Assembly: GCA_963942565.1 (NCBI GenBank)
Contig: OZ012689.1
Coordinates: 24,946,968 to 25,010,967 of the forward strand
DNA from: Maea johnstoni
Taxonomy: Eukaryota > Annelida > Polychaeta > Spionida > Magelonidae
Direction of reading: 5' to 3'
Length of the DNA stretch: 64,000 nucleotides
Both the position numbers and the translations under genes were made by a program. Below are positions 24,270-34,640 of the stretch, piece after piece. Numbering within the stretch: position 1 is the stretch's first letter; each line of letters starts with the position of its first letter. Under the pieces are notes generated by a model. It did not search any database, was not told the DNA's origin, and worked only from the letters and a program-made list of their open reading frames with translations.

Positions 24270-25267
24270 CTAATCCCGTCGGGAAGCCAAACATCTTGTA
24301 GAAGGAGATGGTGAGGAAGTCAGGGGTGTGTTTTTTCAGGTCGAGCGGGCTTGTGGTTACGTAGGACGCAGCATCAAGAAGGACATACCATCGCCGACGT
24401 GAACCCTCCTCATTCCTTCCCAGCATGCCTTGCTGCACAGCTGAGATCCACTCTAAAGGGTATTTCCTCCCAGAAAAGTTACACTGAGCAGGGTAGGCGA
24501 AAAGAGCATTATCTTTAAAAGCCATTGTTTCTTCCATTGGATTTCCATCCAATTGCTGTAGAATTTCGTTTTCATTCAGGCATATAATTGACCCTCCCCT
24601 CTCAGCTACAATTTCTCTCATGCCGACTACAGAGGTGTGATTAGATTCAAGAAAACAGAACATTCCAACCTTTCTGTTGTCTTTTTCACCGCCAACAAAG
24701 GGGGCGCTCTGATTGTTGTGGCCTTCTTTGTTGCCATGGCAGCCATTTTGTTTACAATAATTGTATTGAGGTAATTTGTAATTTTCACTTTGTAAGTTCC
24801 CATTAATTTCATTGCTGGTGCTAGAAGGTAAGATGAATTGAGTTTGGAACTTTTCAGCGGCTGCAGCAGACTGTTCAATGGGATTCTCCTGCAGCCGGAC
24901 TCCATTGTTATTAGGCGAGAGCGATCGGCTGCGCTGGCCGATCTCTCGCGGGAGTTGTCGCACGTCATTGGGATTTATCGCTTGTTCACAGGCAGCGCGA
25001 GGAAGTTTAGCGAGGTGTGGGCCGGTAATTATGGCCGCCTCAGACGGGACGGCTGATGGCGCGAGCGATATGTCCCTAACTGCACACCTATCACTCGCCC
25101 CACTCCCAGCGCGCTCCAGACCTCCTCTGTCACGGCCAGAAACATCCTCAAGGTCATCCCCACTACCAAGGTCAAATGTCTCAGCCAGTAATTTCAAAGC
25201 GCCAGTACAGCCCGAGGTGAAGATGACGTGGTAATCATCAGGGGTGGCGTTAAAATGTCCCAGAACT
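24270..25267 (-). CDS. MOCOS: Molybdenum cofactor sulfurase, exon 3 (PLP-lysine exon with large insert)
   Basis: A 998-bp exon with acceptor TTTTACAG| above 25267 and donor TTAG|GTAAGT below 24270. Order: VLGHFNATPDDYHVIFTSGC (cofactor-side strand), ALKLLAETF, a novel stretch of about 171 residues (24661-25173), FCFLESNHTSVVGMRE (the H-T-S-V-V-G-M motif), YPAQCNFSGRKYPLEWI, WYVLLDAASYVTTSPLDL, and SFYKMFGFPTGLG. The lysine codon at 24297-24295 lies where the family forms its Schiff base with PLP. The insert is Ser/Asn/Gln/Arg-rich, has no stop, and resembles the rest of the exon in composition. An unspliced intron of 513 bp is the alternative; a possible GTAGTG donor lies near its start, but no convincing pyrimidine-tract acceptor is seen before FCFL. 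The first residues use no ATG, since this is an internal exon. Confidence 0.95.
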
Positions 25268-25395
25268 CTGTAAAAAATAATAATACAACAAGAGTTTATT
25301 AGCTGGCAATGGCGTATATTCCATAAAGCATCTAAAATAACTAGACACTAGACAAGCAGTGCTGTAGCCCAAACAGCTCCTGCGAGGAGGTAGAG

Positions 25396-25785
25396 GTGAG
25401 AAACAGATTAACCCTTTTTATGCTGAGACTATTTTCGTATAATGCACAAAAACTCAAAAATATTTGAAAATCATCGAAACCCTGTCATCTTGGTATTCAT
25501 TGGAAAGCTCTCATTGAGTACTAATATATGAGTACCCATTTGCAAGGGTTTCGGTGATTTTTCAGGTTTTTTGCATTATTTTGTATTGGCAAAATTAGCC
25601 ACTAGCAGCATAAGGGTTAACAAACAAGTGGAGAGCAGTAGATAAAACACAACTTGATATGGGTTCAATTCTAGAGGGAAAACACACCCCAAAGTGAGAA
25701 ACAGATTAACAAACAAGTGGAGAGCAGTAGATAAAACACAACTTGATATGGGTTCAATTCTAGAGGGAAAACACACCCCAAAGTG
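25396..25785. repeat. 89-bp tandem duplication, first unit interrupted by a MITE
   Basis: Units run GTGAGAAACAGATTAACAAA, then GTGGAGAGCAGTAGATAAAA, to CACACCCCAAAGTG. Unit 2 (from 25694) is uninterrupted. Unit 1 is split at its TTAA by the MITE 25408-25620. Confidence 0.9.
25408..25620 (+). mobile_element. TTAA MITE, family 1, with neighbouring empty site
   Basis: TTAACCCTTTTTATGCTGAG to TAGCAGCATAAGGGTTAA. The second duplicate unit keeps the empty target ACAGATTAACAAACAAG with a single TTAA at 25706-25709, showing that insertion duplicated exactly TTAA. Confidence 0.9.
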
Positions 25786-26153
25786 TGAGTTTTCTTGTTC
25801 TGCGTATAAATCATGTAGTCATTGCATCAGAAAGTCCATAAAAATTACTAATTACGGTATCAAGGTATGCTTGATGGGTAAATATTACAATCCTTAGGAG
25901 TTACTCTTTAAAGTGTCGTCTGGATCCTTGATACTTTTGACAATAATTCGGAAATTAAAAATGATTTTACAAAATATTTAAAAATGAGTTATCAGTAGTG
26001 ATCTGATGAACACGTATCCTTTAAATATTTTCCCAAATATTCATTTGGCTGAAAGATCTCAGCATAAGTGTCCGGCTCTGGCTGCTGTGAGCACTAATGA
26101 GTTGAGGATACAACAGTACCAGGGATTAAATGGAAAATTTCTTATCATTATGT

Positions 26154-26368
26154 TTAACCCTTCCAATGGTGAGGCTACTTTCATCAAATGCACAAGAATG
26201 CAAAAAATTATGATAATCATCCCAACCAAGTCATCTGGGTATTCATATGAAAGCCCTCGTCGATAACTATCAGATGAGTACCCATTTGCCATGGTTTCAG
26301 TCATTCTAAAGTTTTTTTAAAAATATTTTTGTATTGGTCAAATTAGCCACTAGCAGCATAAGGGTTAA
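26154..26368 (+). mobile_element. TTAA MITE, family 1
   Basis: TTAACCCTTCCAATGGTGAG to TAGCAGCATAAGGGTTAA; more diverged inside than most copies. Confidence 0.8.
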
Positions 26369-27373
26369 CCCAGCATGCAGAGAACCTCATCAGAGAGCCT
26401 GCATGTTGCTGTGCAATGAAGAGGACCAAAGTCAGCATTCAGCCAATGGGATGCAGGTACATGCATGTATGCTGTGTTTGCAATTTGCAGAGGAGCTGTA
26501 TTTATGATGTTGCTGATCTTACGGAATAAAATACTACTTAGATGAGCCTCAGATTCTTTCATTACTGGTTCTAGTTTTTGATTTATTATCAAATTAATAT
26601 CTTTACCTACACCATTAGTTTGGTTCTAGACAATTCTAATTATTGTATACTGTAAATGGTTGATAAGTGATCAATCTTCTTTTTTACCACATAATATGTT
26701 AGATTGTTTTATGATTAATGTATTACTTGAAATTTCATCATCAAAGAGGTACTTCATTAAATTCTGGTTGTGTAATCATCAACTTTGCCCTATATTAACA
26801 GGCATTAGAACAAACGACCTATTTTATTAAAACTTACATGGCTACAACTCAGCTAGCCTCTTATCCTAATTGCTAAAATGAATTCAAAGGCAGCAGGGAC
26901 CACCAAATGTAAGGTAACCAAAGAAATTGAAAATATATTTTTTTTAAATACATATTGATAAAATATCATGAAAATACATGATAAAATGCATAATAGGAAT
27001 TGTAATTGTATTTAGTGTTTCTGCCAATACTTAATTTGGATTTTTTGAGAAAGAGAGATCCAAAGTTTGTCACATTGCAGATGAATTCATCCTAACTAGC
27101 TGCAAGTAAAATGCGGTGAAATCAAGATAGTAACTGAAAGCTGCAGACAAAGTTTCTAACAGGGTCAATAGGTTTGAAAATTGAATTTATCCCTGCGGTA
27201 TTCAATAATATTTTTCAGTTGGTTTCACAGCTTTATCAGTTGTTCTAGCATAACAAATGAAAACATCATGATGTGAGTCTGTAGGCCATTATGAAATTTC
27301 TGGTTTCAGTCCAGAAGAAAATATTGCATTATCATCCAGTCAATGCTGTAGTCACTCACCATGAGAATCAGCC

Positions 27374-27618
27374 CAGCGTGCAACACAACAACTTGCCCCG
27401 TTGCAAGTTGCAAGTGAATTTGGCAAAAAACAGCAATGAGGCAAGCTGAACAAGACCCTGACTTGCCCCGCTCAGCAAGGAATGTTTTGGGCAAAGTCTT
27501 ATCTCACCATTGTTTAACAGAGTGGCACGGCAAGAGGAAGTGCAGGCGGGGCAAGTCAACTTTAGAGGCATCTTGCCCCGCTCAGCAAATAATGTTTTGC
27601 AACCTATGCTGCAACTTC
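27374..27618 (+). mobile_element. hAT-like MITE, family 'CTTGCCCCG', copy 2
   Basis: CAGCGTGCAACACAACAACT to the TATGCTGCAA region; the interior matches 5934-6177 throughout. The right end is eroded. Confidence 0.65.
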
Positions 27619-28187
27619 TAGCCTCAATTATGCAGACACCTTATGTATAATACCTGAATGTCTCCAACAAAAGAGTAGCATGTGAACATTGTCCTCCACT
27701 CTTTCTTTAACAGTAAACATGAGTTATCCTCACACAAGGGAGAGGGGGGGGGGGGTAATATCCCCCTTGCTATTCAATAAGGCGTCCCCCAAGATCCCTC
27801 CCCTTGTAGCTATTCTACGCTGACAATATTGCACCATGTCCACCCTGTCCCAGTGTCTTCTCTAATCAATACTCTCTATCTGGCCGACAGCGCCCCAATC
27901 AGGCATAAACCCTCAGTTATCATCCCGCGGCATTACCGAGGTGCTGCCCCGCCACCAATAAACATGCGCCACGCCACACGACGACTAACGACCTCCGGGC
28001 CTCGCAGAATACAGCCAAATGAGACAGTATTACAAATGATCATACTGAACGGAACCGCCCTCTGCACTGACAGAGACACGACTGGTAACGCGAGATAGGA
28101 AGGTTCCTCAGGTTCCAACTAAAAGACCAGATACATCAGGCACTTGGCTCATTAGCGAGCACAAGGACAGCATGACTTATATCACAT
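27619..28187. other. GC-richer region without a recognised gene
   Basis: 27780-28110 is noticeably GC-rich and begins after a G-run near 27746-27756. ORFs on both strands show no known domain. Confidence 0.35.
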
Positions 28188-28783
28188 GAGCATTGCAACT
28201 GATTGGTTGAGCATTGCCACTGATTGGTTGGGCATTGCCTCTGATTGGTTGGGTATTGCTACTGATTGGTTGAGCATTGCTACGGATTGGTTAAGCATTG
28301 CCACTGATTGGTTGAGCATTGCAACTGATGGGCATTGCCACAAATTGGTTGGGCATCTCCACTGATTGGTTAAGCATTGCCACTGATTGGTTGAGCATTT
28401 CCACTAATTAATTGGTTGAGCATTGCCAATGATTGGTTAAACACTGCCACTAATTGGTTGGGCATCTCCACTGGTTGGTTAAGCATTGTCACTAATTAAT
28501 TGGTTGAGCATTGCCAATGATTGGTTAAACGTTACCACTGATTGGTTGAGCATCTCCCCTGATTGGTTAAGCATTGCCACTGATTGGTTGAGCATTGCCA
28601 CTAATTACTTGGTTGAGCATTGTCACTGATTGGTTGAGTATTGCCACTGATCGGTTGAGCATTGCCACTGATTAATTGATTGAGCATTGCCCATGATTGG
28701 TTAAACATTGCCACTGATTGGTTGAGCATTGCTACTGACTTGTTGAGTATTGACACTGATTGGTTGAGCATTGACACTGATCT
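28188..28783. repeat. ~21-bp minisatellite with repeated ATTGG (inverse CCAAT) motifs
   Basis: Tandem variants of GCATTGCCACTGATTGGTTGA, period about 21 bp, some with an added AATTA step. About 20 units keep ATTGGTT, the reverse of a CCAAT motif. Confidence 0.95.
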
Positions 28784-28949
28784 TTAAGTAATGCAAAAAC
28801 TGAAGAAAGAGTAATGAAATGAAAGTCATTTAGGTTTCAACATCAAGAGTCCAAGTCTCCTCCCAGAGTGCAAGTTCTTTTTTGTGACTTGGTGCTGCTT
28901 TCATTATTCCAAGGCATATTCAAAAAGTTGCAGAATATTCAAAAAGGTA

Positions 28950-29304
28950 CACAGGAAAAAGTTTACAGGCTTGTAAAAAACCTGGCCTGGCTCGTACAGG
29001 CTTGGCATACCGAGCCCTATACTGTCAACTTTGCACCCGTAATTGTAAGGGCTCGAAAATTTGGACCATTTTATCAGTCTTTGCGAGTGTAGAAATTTCA
29101 ACCCCTGCATCAGCTGATGACGAGTATGACCATAACTTTAAACATACGTGGAAAAATCCCAGAAAATTAAAGTGATGTATGAGGCTAGAACTGTGGCCCA
29201 GAGTTTAGCCAGGCCCAAAGCTGGCTAGATCAGTGCAGGCCTGGGCTCATACGGGCATGTAGAATATCTTGGGCTTGTATGAGCCCTTAAGTTTTTTCCC
29301 TGTG
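28950..29304. mobile_element. TA-flanked MITE with CACAGG ends, copy 1
   Basis: Left CACAGGAAAAAGTTTACAGG, right CTTAAGTTTTTTCCCTGTG, inverted, flanked by TA on both sides. Subterminal GGGCTCATAC/CAAGCCC motifs. No ORF of note. Confidence 0.65.
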
Positions 29305-29939
29305 TACTTCTAAGCGTGTTATGTTTACAATATTGATGCTTGGATTTCCAGGGCTCGCAGCTACCTAAATCATCAGCATGTCCGCCCTGGCAAGTTGGTC
29401 ATAGCATATTCAATCTACCCTGTGTCCAGTATTCAGGCTATTGGCTGATAGGCTATGTCAATTTCCCCGGCCCAAGGATATGTTACCTGGTTGTGATAAT
29501 GCTTTTGATAGCAATTTAAAAATTCAGCAAAAATTGGCAAAATATTTTTAGAGGATATTAGATAGTTTCTTCTTCTGTCCAGAAGTTGCTCTAGTTTTAT
29601 TTGAGGGATACCAACATAATAGAGGCCTTTTTTTGCAGCATGACAGGCAAGACTAGGTTGACGAGAGAACAGACTTTCCTTTGACAGCTAGCCATCTCCT
29701 AGCTCAGCTACTCCCACACAGAAAGCAACAGAAAGACCCGAAATAACAACTTAGTTCTCTACCTGCTCTATTTAACATGTCTATGCTTGAATATAAAAAA
29801 AACTAGAATGATTATAAAATGAAGACTACATACACAGATAGATAGAGGAAGATTGTGACTCAATGAAAGCGAACGCAAATAATATTTTGGTTGACCAATT
29901 TGCATCTGGAGCATGGTCTGACTTTGTAATTTCATTTTT

Positions 29940-30148
29940 TGTCACTTTTTCTGCCATATTGTGGCTTAGTTGTGACTAGCCAGTTGTAAATGATGGAGGG
30001 AACTGGAGATACCACAGTGGCAAAAACCACTGCCGTACCCCAAGTCACTGGCAACTTTCTCACATGATGGGATTCGAACCCGGACGGTGGTGAGAGACAG
30101 ATAGCAGTCAGTGGCAATGCCTTAGACCATACAGCCACCGGGGCAGGC
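29940..30148 (-). mobile_element. tRNA-derived SINE (SINE-B), best copy
   Basis: Minus strand: CCCCGGTGGCTGTATGGTC (A-box side) and GGTTCGAATCCC (B box, 30069-30080), then GAAAGTTGCCAGTGACTTGG and CAGTGGTTTTTGCCACTG, ending near CAGAAAAAGTGAC. The tRNA-like head is fused to an unrelated body. Older copies lie at 7830, 10494 and 15973. Confidence 0.8.
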
Positions 30149-30343
30149 CCAACATGGTCTGATATAAATGGAAATATTGTATTAACCAAGCAATATTTTG
30201 AGCACTATTTGACTGGAGAATGATGTTCTTAGTGAGTTAAACAATGCATTTTCTTATTGTTTTTCTAATGGCATTCCATTCAAAGAGCTTCGTCAGGTGT
30301 CTGGCCATGTGTGCACTCCAGATACAAGTGGGTTCAAGTTGTA

Positions 30344-30350
30344 CCCCCCC

Positions 30351-30383
<33 letters not shown>
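30344..30383. repeat. Poly-C tract
   Basis: Forty bases of C with a single T; a possible i-motif/G-quadruplex-forming tract or an assembly-sensitive spot. Confidence 0.9.
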
Positions 30384-30435
30384 TAGCGTCCTAGCAAATC
30401 TGTGATTTCTGAGACACTGAACCCCCTTCCCACTA

Positions 30436-30965
30436 CATATGTGAAAATTGACGGGGCCGATACGGGCCCGTTACGGGCTCACAGCCTGTTACAGGTTAAC
30501 AGAGACATCTGGTGGCTATATATTTATCATAAAAAACCACATATTTTCAAATCAAATAATTTTTCTTCTAAAATATAACTTTGAAAATGTTAAAAAAATG
30601 TTTTATGCATTCAATATCTCCAAAATGATCAATACAGTGGAATCTTCTTATTGTAATAAGCAATATTCTTTTTGCACTGATACTGACAAAGCATGGGATT
30701 GGGATGCATGCAAATGGTATCTATATAAGAGGTCAGAGATCAGTACTTAGTATATGAAAAGCATTGAACTCTTGTCAGTGTGTGATCTAATAACTTAGTA
30801 AGGCATTATGAGTTGAGATCTTATGGGTATGTATTGACTGGTCACATGGTATAAATCCTGTGGAAGACGTTTGGAACATTTTTTTTTCTTCGAAATGTAG
30901 ATATATGTGTGATCAAAAACGGGCCAGTAACAGGCCAGTGCGGGGCCCGTGAACTTTTACCTGTG
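30436..30965. mobile_element. TA-flanked MITE with CACAGG-type ends, copy 2
   Basis: Right end (inverted) CACAGGTAAAAGTTCACGGG aligns with left CATATGTGAAAATTGACGGG; TA on both flanks (30434-30435, 30966-30967). GC-rich subterminal GGCCCGTTAC/GTAACAGGCC motifs. Confidence 0.6.
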
Positions 30966-31725
30966 TACATGTGGCACCCAGGCCAAGAGGGCAGACTTTA
31001 CAGGTAAACAACATCTAACACCGACCTGAATCCCTCTCGCCTGATTCAGTTCACTAACGCCCAGCGAGATTACGGCGTAAAGATGAGAGAAACATGAAAA
31101 ACCACTTGACTCACACTTTTAACAACTATAGAGGATACCTTGTAACATCAAAACACACCTTTACCAGCACATCTCTCTAACGCATTGCGTGCATTATCCA
31201 TGTTCCCGAAGTGTTGCCTAAAGTGAGTGGCCCGGGATCATGTGTTGTGGTGTGTTGGTGTAGATTCGCATGTAGTGTTGCATGCGGAACCCGGTTCGTA
31301 GCCTAACATGCGAGAATACTGTCTTCTACACTAACCTTAAGCCTACCAACAAAATTAGCTTTGCATTTTTAAAAGCCCTTTTTCGCATTGTTATTTTTTC
31401 TGTGCCGGGCAGCCCACCAGGATTTGACAATGAAGTAAAACATGCAGGTTTTGAATAACAATCTTTGCTAATCAGTCTTCTCATGCTATATCTGTCCCAT
31501 GAGATATTTCACAGAACAAAGCCGCAGGAAAGAAACAAAGCAAGTCATTAAGGAAGCCATGTATCCTATTGTTTTTTGAGATCAATAATGAAATGCCCCC
31601 GTATTACTCATCAATCATCTTTTTTGCTTTGAAGCCTGTTTTTCATAAAAACCATCATTTCTCTTACTTCATGAACTATTATCTGACACGTGGAAGGAAT
31701 GTTTGTTCATGAATACCGTTATAAT

Positions 31726-31925
31726 NNNNNNNNNNNNNNNNNNNNNNNNNNNNNNNNNNNNNNNNNNNNNNNNNNNNNNNNNNNNNNNNNNNNNNNNNNN
31801 NNNNNNNNNNNNNNNNNNNNNNNNNNNNNNNNNNNNNNNNNNNNNNNNNNNNNNNNNNNNNNNNNNNNNNNNNNNNNNNNNNNNNNNNNNNNNNNNNNNN
31901 NNNNNNNNNNNNNNNNNNNNNNNNN
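31726..31925. other. Assembly gap (200 N)
   Basis: A run of 200 unknown bases. ORFs crossing it are meaningless. Confidence 1.
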
Positions 31926-32528
31926 AAATAGATTGCCTAAGCAATCAATTTATCATACCGACTTCAAAGGCAGGGCGATGATTGAGTATATAATGTGTCT
32001 TCAGCACTATATATACACTAGAAGGTAACTTCAGCGAGTTTGTGGTAAAAAGTTGCTGTTTTCTACTCTTTGTATTATATTAGCATCATGAGTGCAGGTG
32101 CTTAATATATACTCAGTAGATAAATTAATTAGGTAGTAACTGCATAGCAGCATATGCTAATGGATTAATGCCCTAATCACTACCATCATAAAACGGTATC
32201 TTTACTATAAATAGGAAATATTAATACCAAGAGTAGCGAAGACATCATCATTTTATAGCAGTTAACCTACTCTTAAGATAAATTGGGTTATTTTGGCACA
32301 ATTAATCTATTCTTAATTAATGTACTGCGTTATAATGATCACCATCAGCTTTACCATAATAATCATACATACACCTCATAATCATAAATCTACCTTATGA
32401 TTGTAATGATATCAAAGCATTATCGAGTTCACCGCAGTTGAGAAAAAATTTTCAAATGGAATTCAATGGCTAGTAGAATCAACTTTTATTTGTAACAATG
32501 TTGATATTAATGGCCAAGGAAATTGTAA

Positions 32529-32600
32529 TATTGATGATGATGATGATGGTGATGATGATAAAAAATAATAATAATGATAATAATAATAAGGATAATAATA

Positions 32601-32649
<49 letters not shown>

Positions 32650-32706
32650 TAATAATAATAATAATGATAATAATAATAATAATAGAAATAATAATAATAA
32701 TAAAAC

Positions 32707-32783
<77 letters not shown>

Positions 32784-32804
32784 TAATAATGATAATAAAA
32801 GCTT
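32529..32804. repeat. (ATA)n/(GAT)n microsatellite
   Basis: About 275 bp of AAT/GAT repeats, purest at 32705-32780. Confidence 0.95.
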
Positions 32805-33250
32805 TGGAGATACCATGCAGACAAGCTGCAACACTATGCTTAAACAACCAAAGTTTAAAATATATCTCCAAATGACCTTGAAAAAAATCTAAAGTCACCA
32901 TAACATCATTAGTACATGGAAATATCATAGGAAAGCATCAATGAAAAATTGAAAGTTTTCATTGAAAGGTGCTTTTAATATCCTGCAGACAAGCAACAAC
33001 CCTAAGTATGAACTCACATGGTAAAGAGACTTTCCCTGATGACCTTGAAGATCAATATAAGGTCACCATAATCTGATCAATTCATGACAATATCATTAGA
33101 AGCATCCCTGAAAATGTGAAAAATACTGCACAGCTTTTGAGATATCTTACAGACAAGCTTCAGCCCTTTGTGCTAACTCTTGAAGTTGAAAACATTAACA
33201 AAGGACCTTGAAAATCAATCCACTTTGTGATAAAATTGTTGTCTGGATTG
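32801..33250. repeat. ~168-bp tandem repeat family
   Basis: The motif GCAGACAAGC recurs near 32813, 32982 and 33148, with GACCTTGAA and AAGGTCACCATAA between. Further units lie at 45150-45375 (period about 173). No ORF; not recognised as a named family. Confidence 0.7.
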
Positions 33251-33587
33251 AAAGTTTTGAAAACAATTTGCCCTGAATTAACATTGAGAGACTGATTCTC
33301 ATTTAAACTGTTTAGCAATAACAGCATAGGAGGATAAAATAAAGGAGATATTAAGATGAGGTGCACAAGATAATACATTACATATCTACCCCTGTTAATA
33401 ATGTACAAAGACATAGGCACCAAACTCCAGACATTATGTAACTTCTATCCACAAGGTTTTATCACAGTGCATTAGGGTAAGCAGGTTTTTCTTTTAAAAA
33501 GACATATAAAACCTCAAAATTGGTTACCCTATTACGGTACATTAAAACTAACCAAACCCTAAAACAAAACCAGCAATAACTGCAACA

Positions 33588-33675
33588 GTGATGATGACGA
33601 TGATGTTGACAATGATGATGACAATGATGATGACAATGACACCAATGATGATGATGATGATGATGATGCTAATGA
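33588..33675. repeat. (GAT)n-rich tract
   Basis: GATGAT with GAC/AAT variants. Confidence 0.9.
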
Positions 33676-33921
33676 CATCCAAATATCATACTAAGAAAAG
33701 AACTGCGAAGATCAAAAGCCAATATTGATAATGACAAAGGTAAGTAGATATGAACAAAAAAATCAAAACAACAGTATCAACAGAGTAATAGTAAAATATC
33801 AGCAAAAGTAATAAGTCAATATTTTGAAGCACATAAGTTTTACAGCTGTTTAAACTAATGAGAAGCAAACAAAAAACATTGCAAAAACCCAACAACAGCA
33901 GGATCAACCACAGCAAGAGAT

Positions 33922-33929
33922 AACAACAA

Positions 33930-33965
<36 letters not shown>

Positions 33966-33966
33966 T
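33922..33966. repeat. (CAA)n microsatellite
   Basis: Tandem ACA/CAA units with one ATC variant. Confidence 0.95.
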
Positions 33967-34099
33967 GGCAAAAGCATAATAACAAAAAACACTAAACAAT
34001 ACCAAAAACCAACACCACCACACCAATAACACAAACAACAGCAACGACATTAACAAAAAGCAAAAACCCATGAAATGAATAATTGAGTAATGAACTGAT

Positions 34100-34440
34100 G
34101 ATGAACCTCCGTCTAGTCATTTCCCAGGCGCGCGCTCTCAAAGGTATAGGATCGTTCCTGCAGGTAGCTGAAGGGGAATGCTGGGTAATCAGTGCCTTTG
34201 ATCAGGCCTCGCATGATTTCACATCAATGTGACTGGCACGTCGTCGGCGTCCTCCTCGCTGCCAGCTAATTAGCATCCTATAGTAATCAGTTAGAGCTGG
34301 AAATGTTAGACAAATGCCACACACGGCATTCTGACTAATGAGGTGTCGTTTTTAATTGCCCAAATTTAGTTTGGCCGAGATCAGACATGCGTTTTGCGCA
34401 GGAATGATTGAAGTTGCCAAGAAAAAGGATTGCAATTTGC
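34100..34440. other. GC-richer intronic patch, possible conserved element
   Basis: Differs in composition from its AT-rich surroundings and contains CAGGCGCGCGC and CAGCTAATTAGCAT. No ORF or splice signals; a regulatory role is a guess. Confidence 0.2.
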
Positions 34441-34542
34441 AATATGAAATGAAAGAGCAGTAATAATCTATTTGATAAAAAATCGGAATGAATTAAGTCT
34501 TTGACTGTATGTAATCATTGAAGTGATACACGAAGGGTCCAA

Positions 34543-34544
34543 TA

Positions 34545-34622
<78 letters not shown>

Positions 34623-34640
34623 GTATTTACGTATATGTAC
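34543..34640. repeat. (AT)n dinucleotide tract
   Basis: About 80 bp of AT flanked by ATACATATAT and GTATATGTATTT. Confidence 0.95.

Noticed and set aside
24627-25234. Other-frame ORFs over 24.6-25.2 kb on both strands
   Set aside because: Shadows of MOCOS exon 3, which has the recognisable motifs and splice borders.
31669-32028. ORFs across 31726-31925
   Set aside because: They run through 200 unknown bases.
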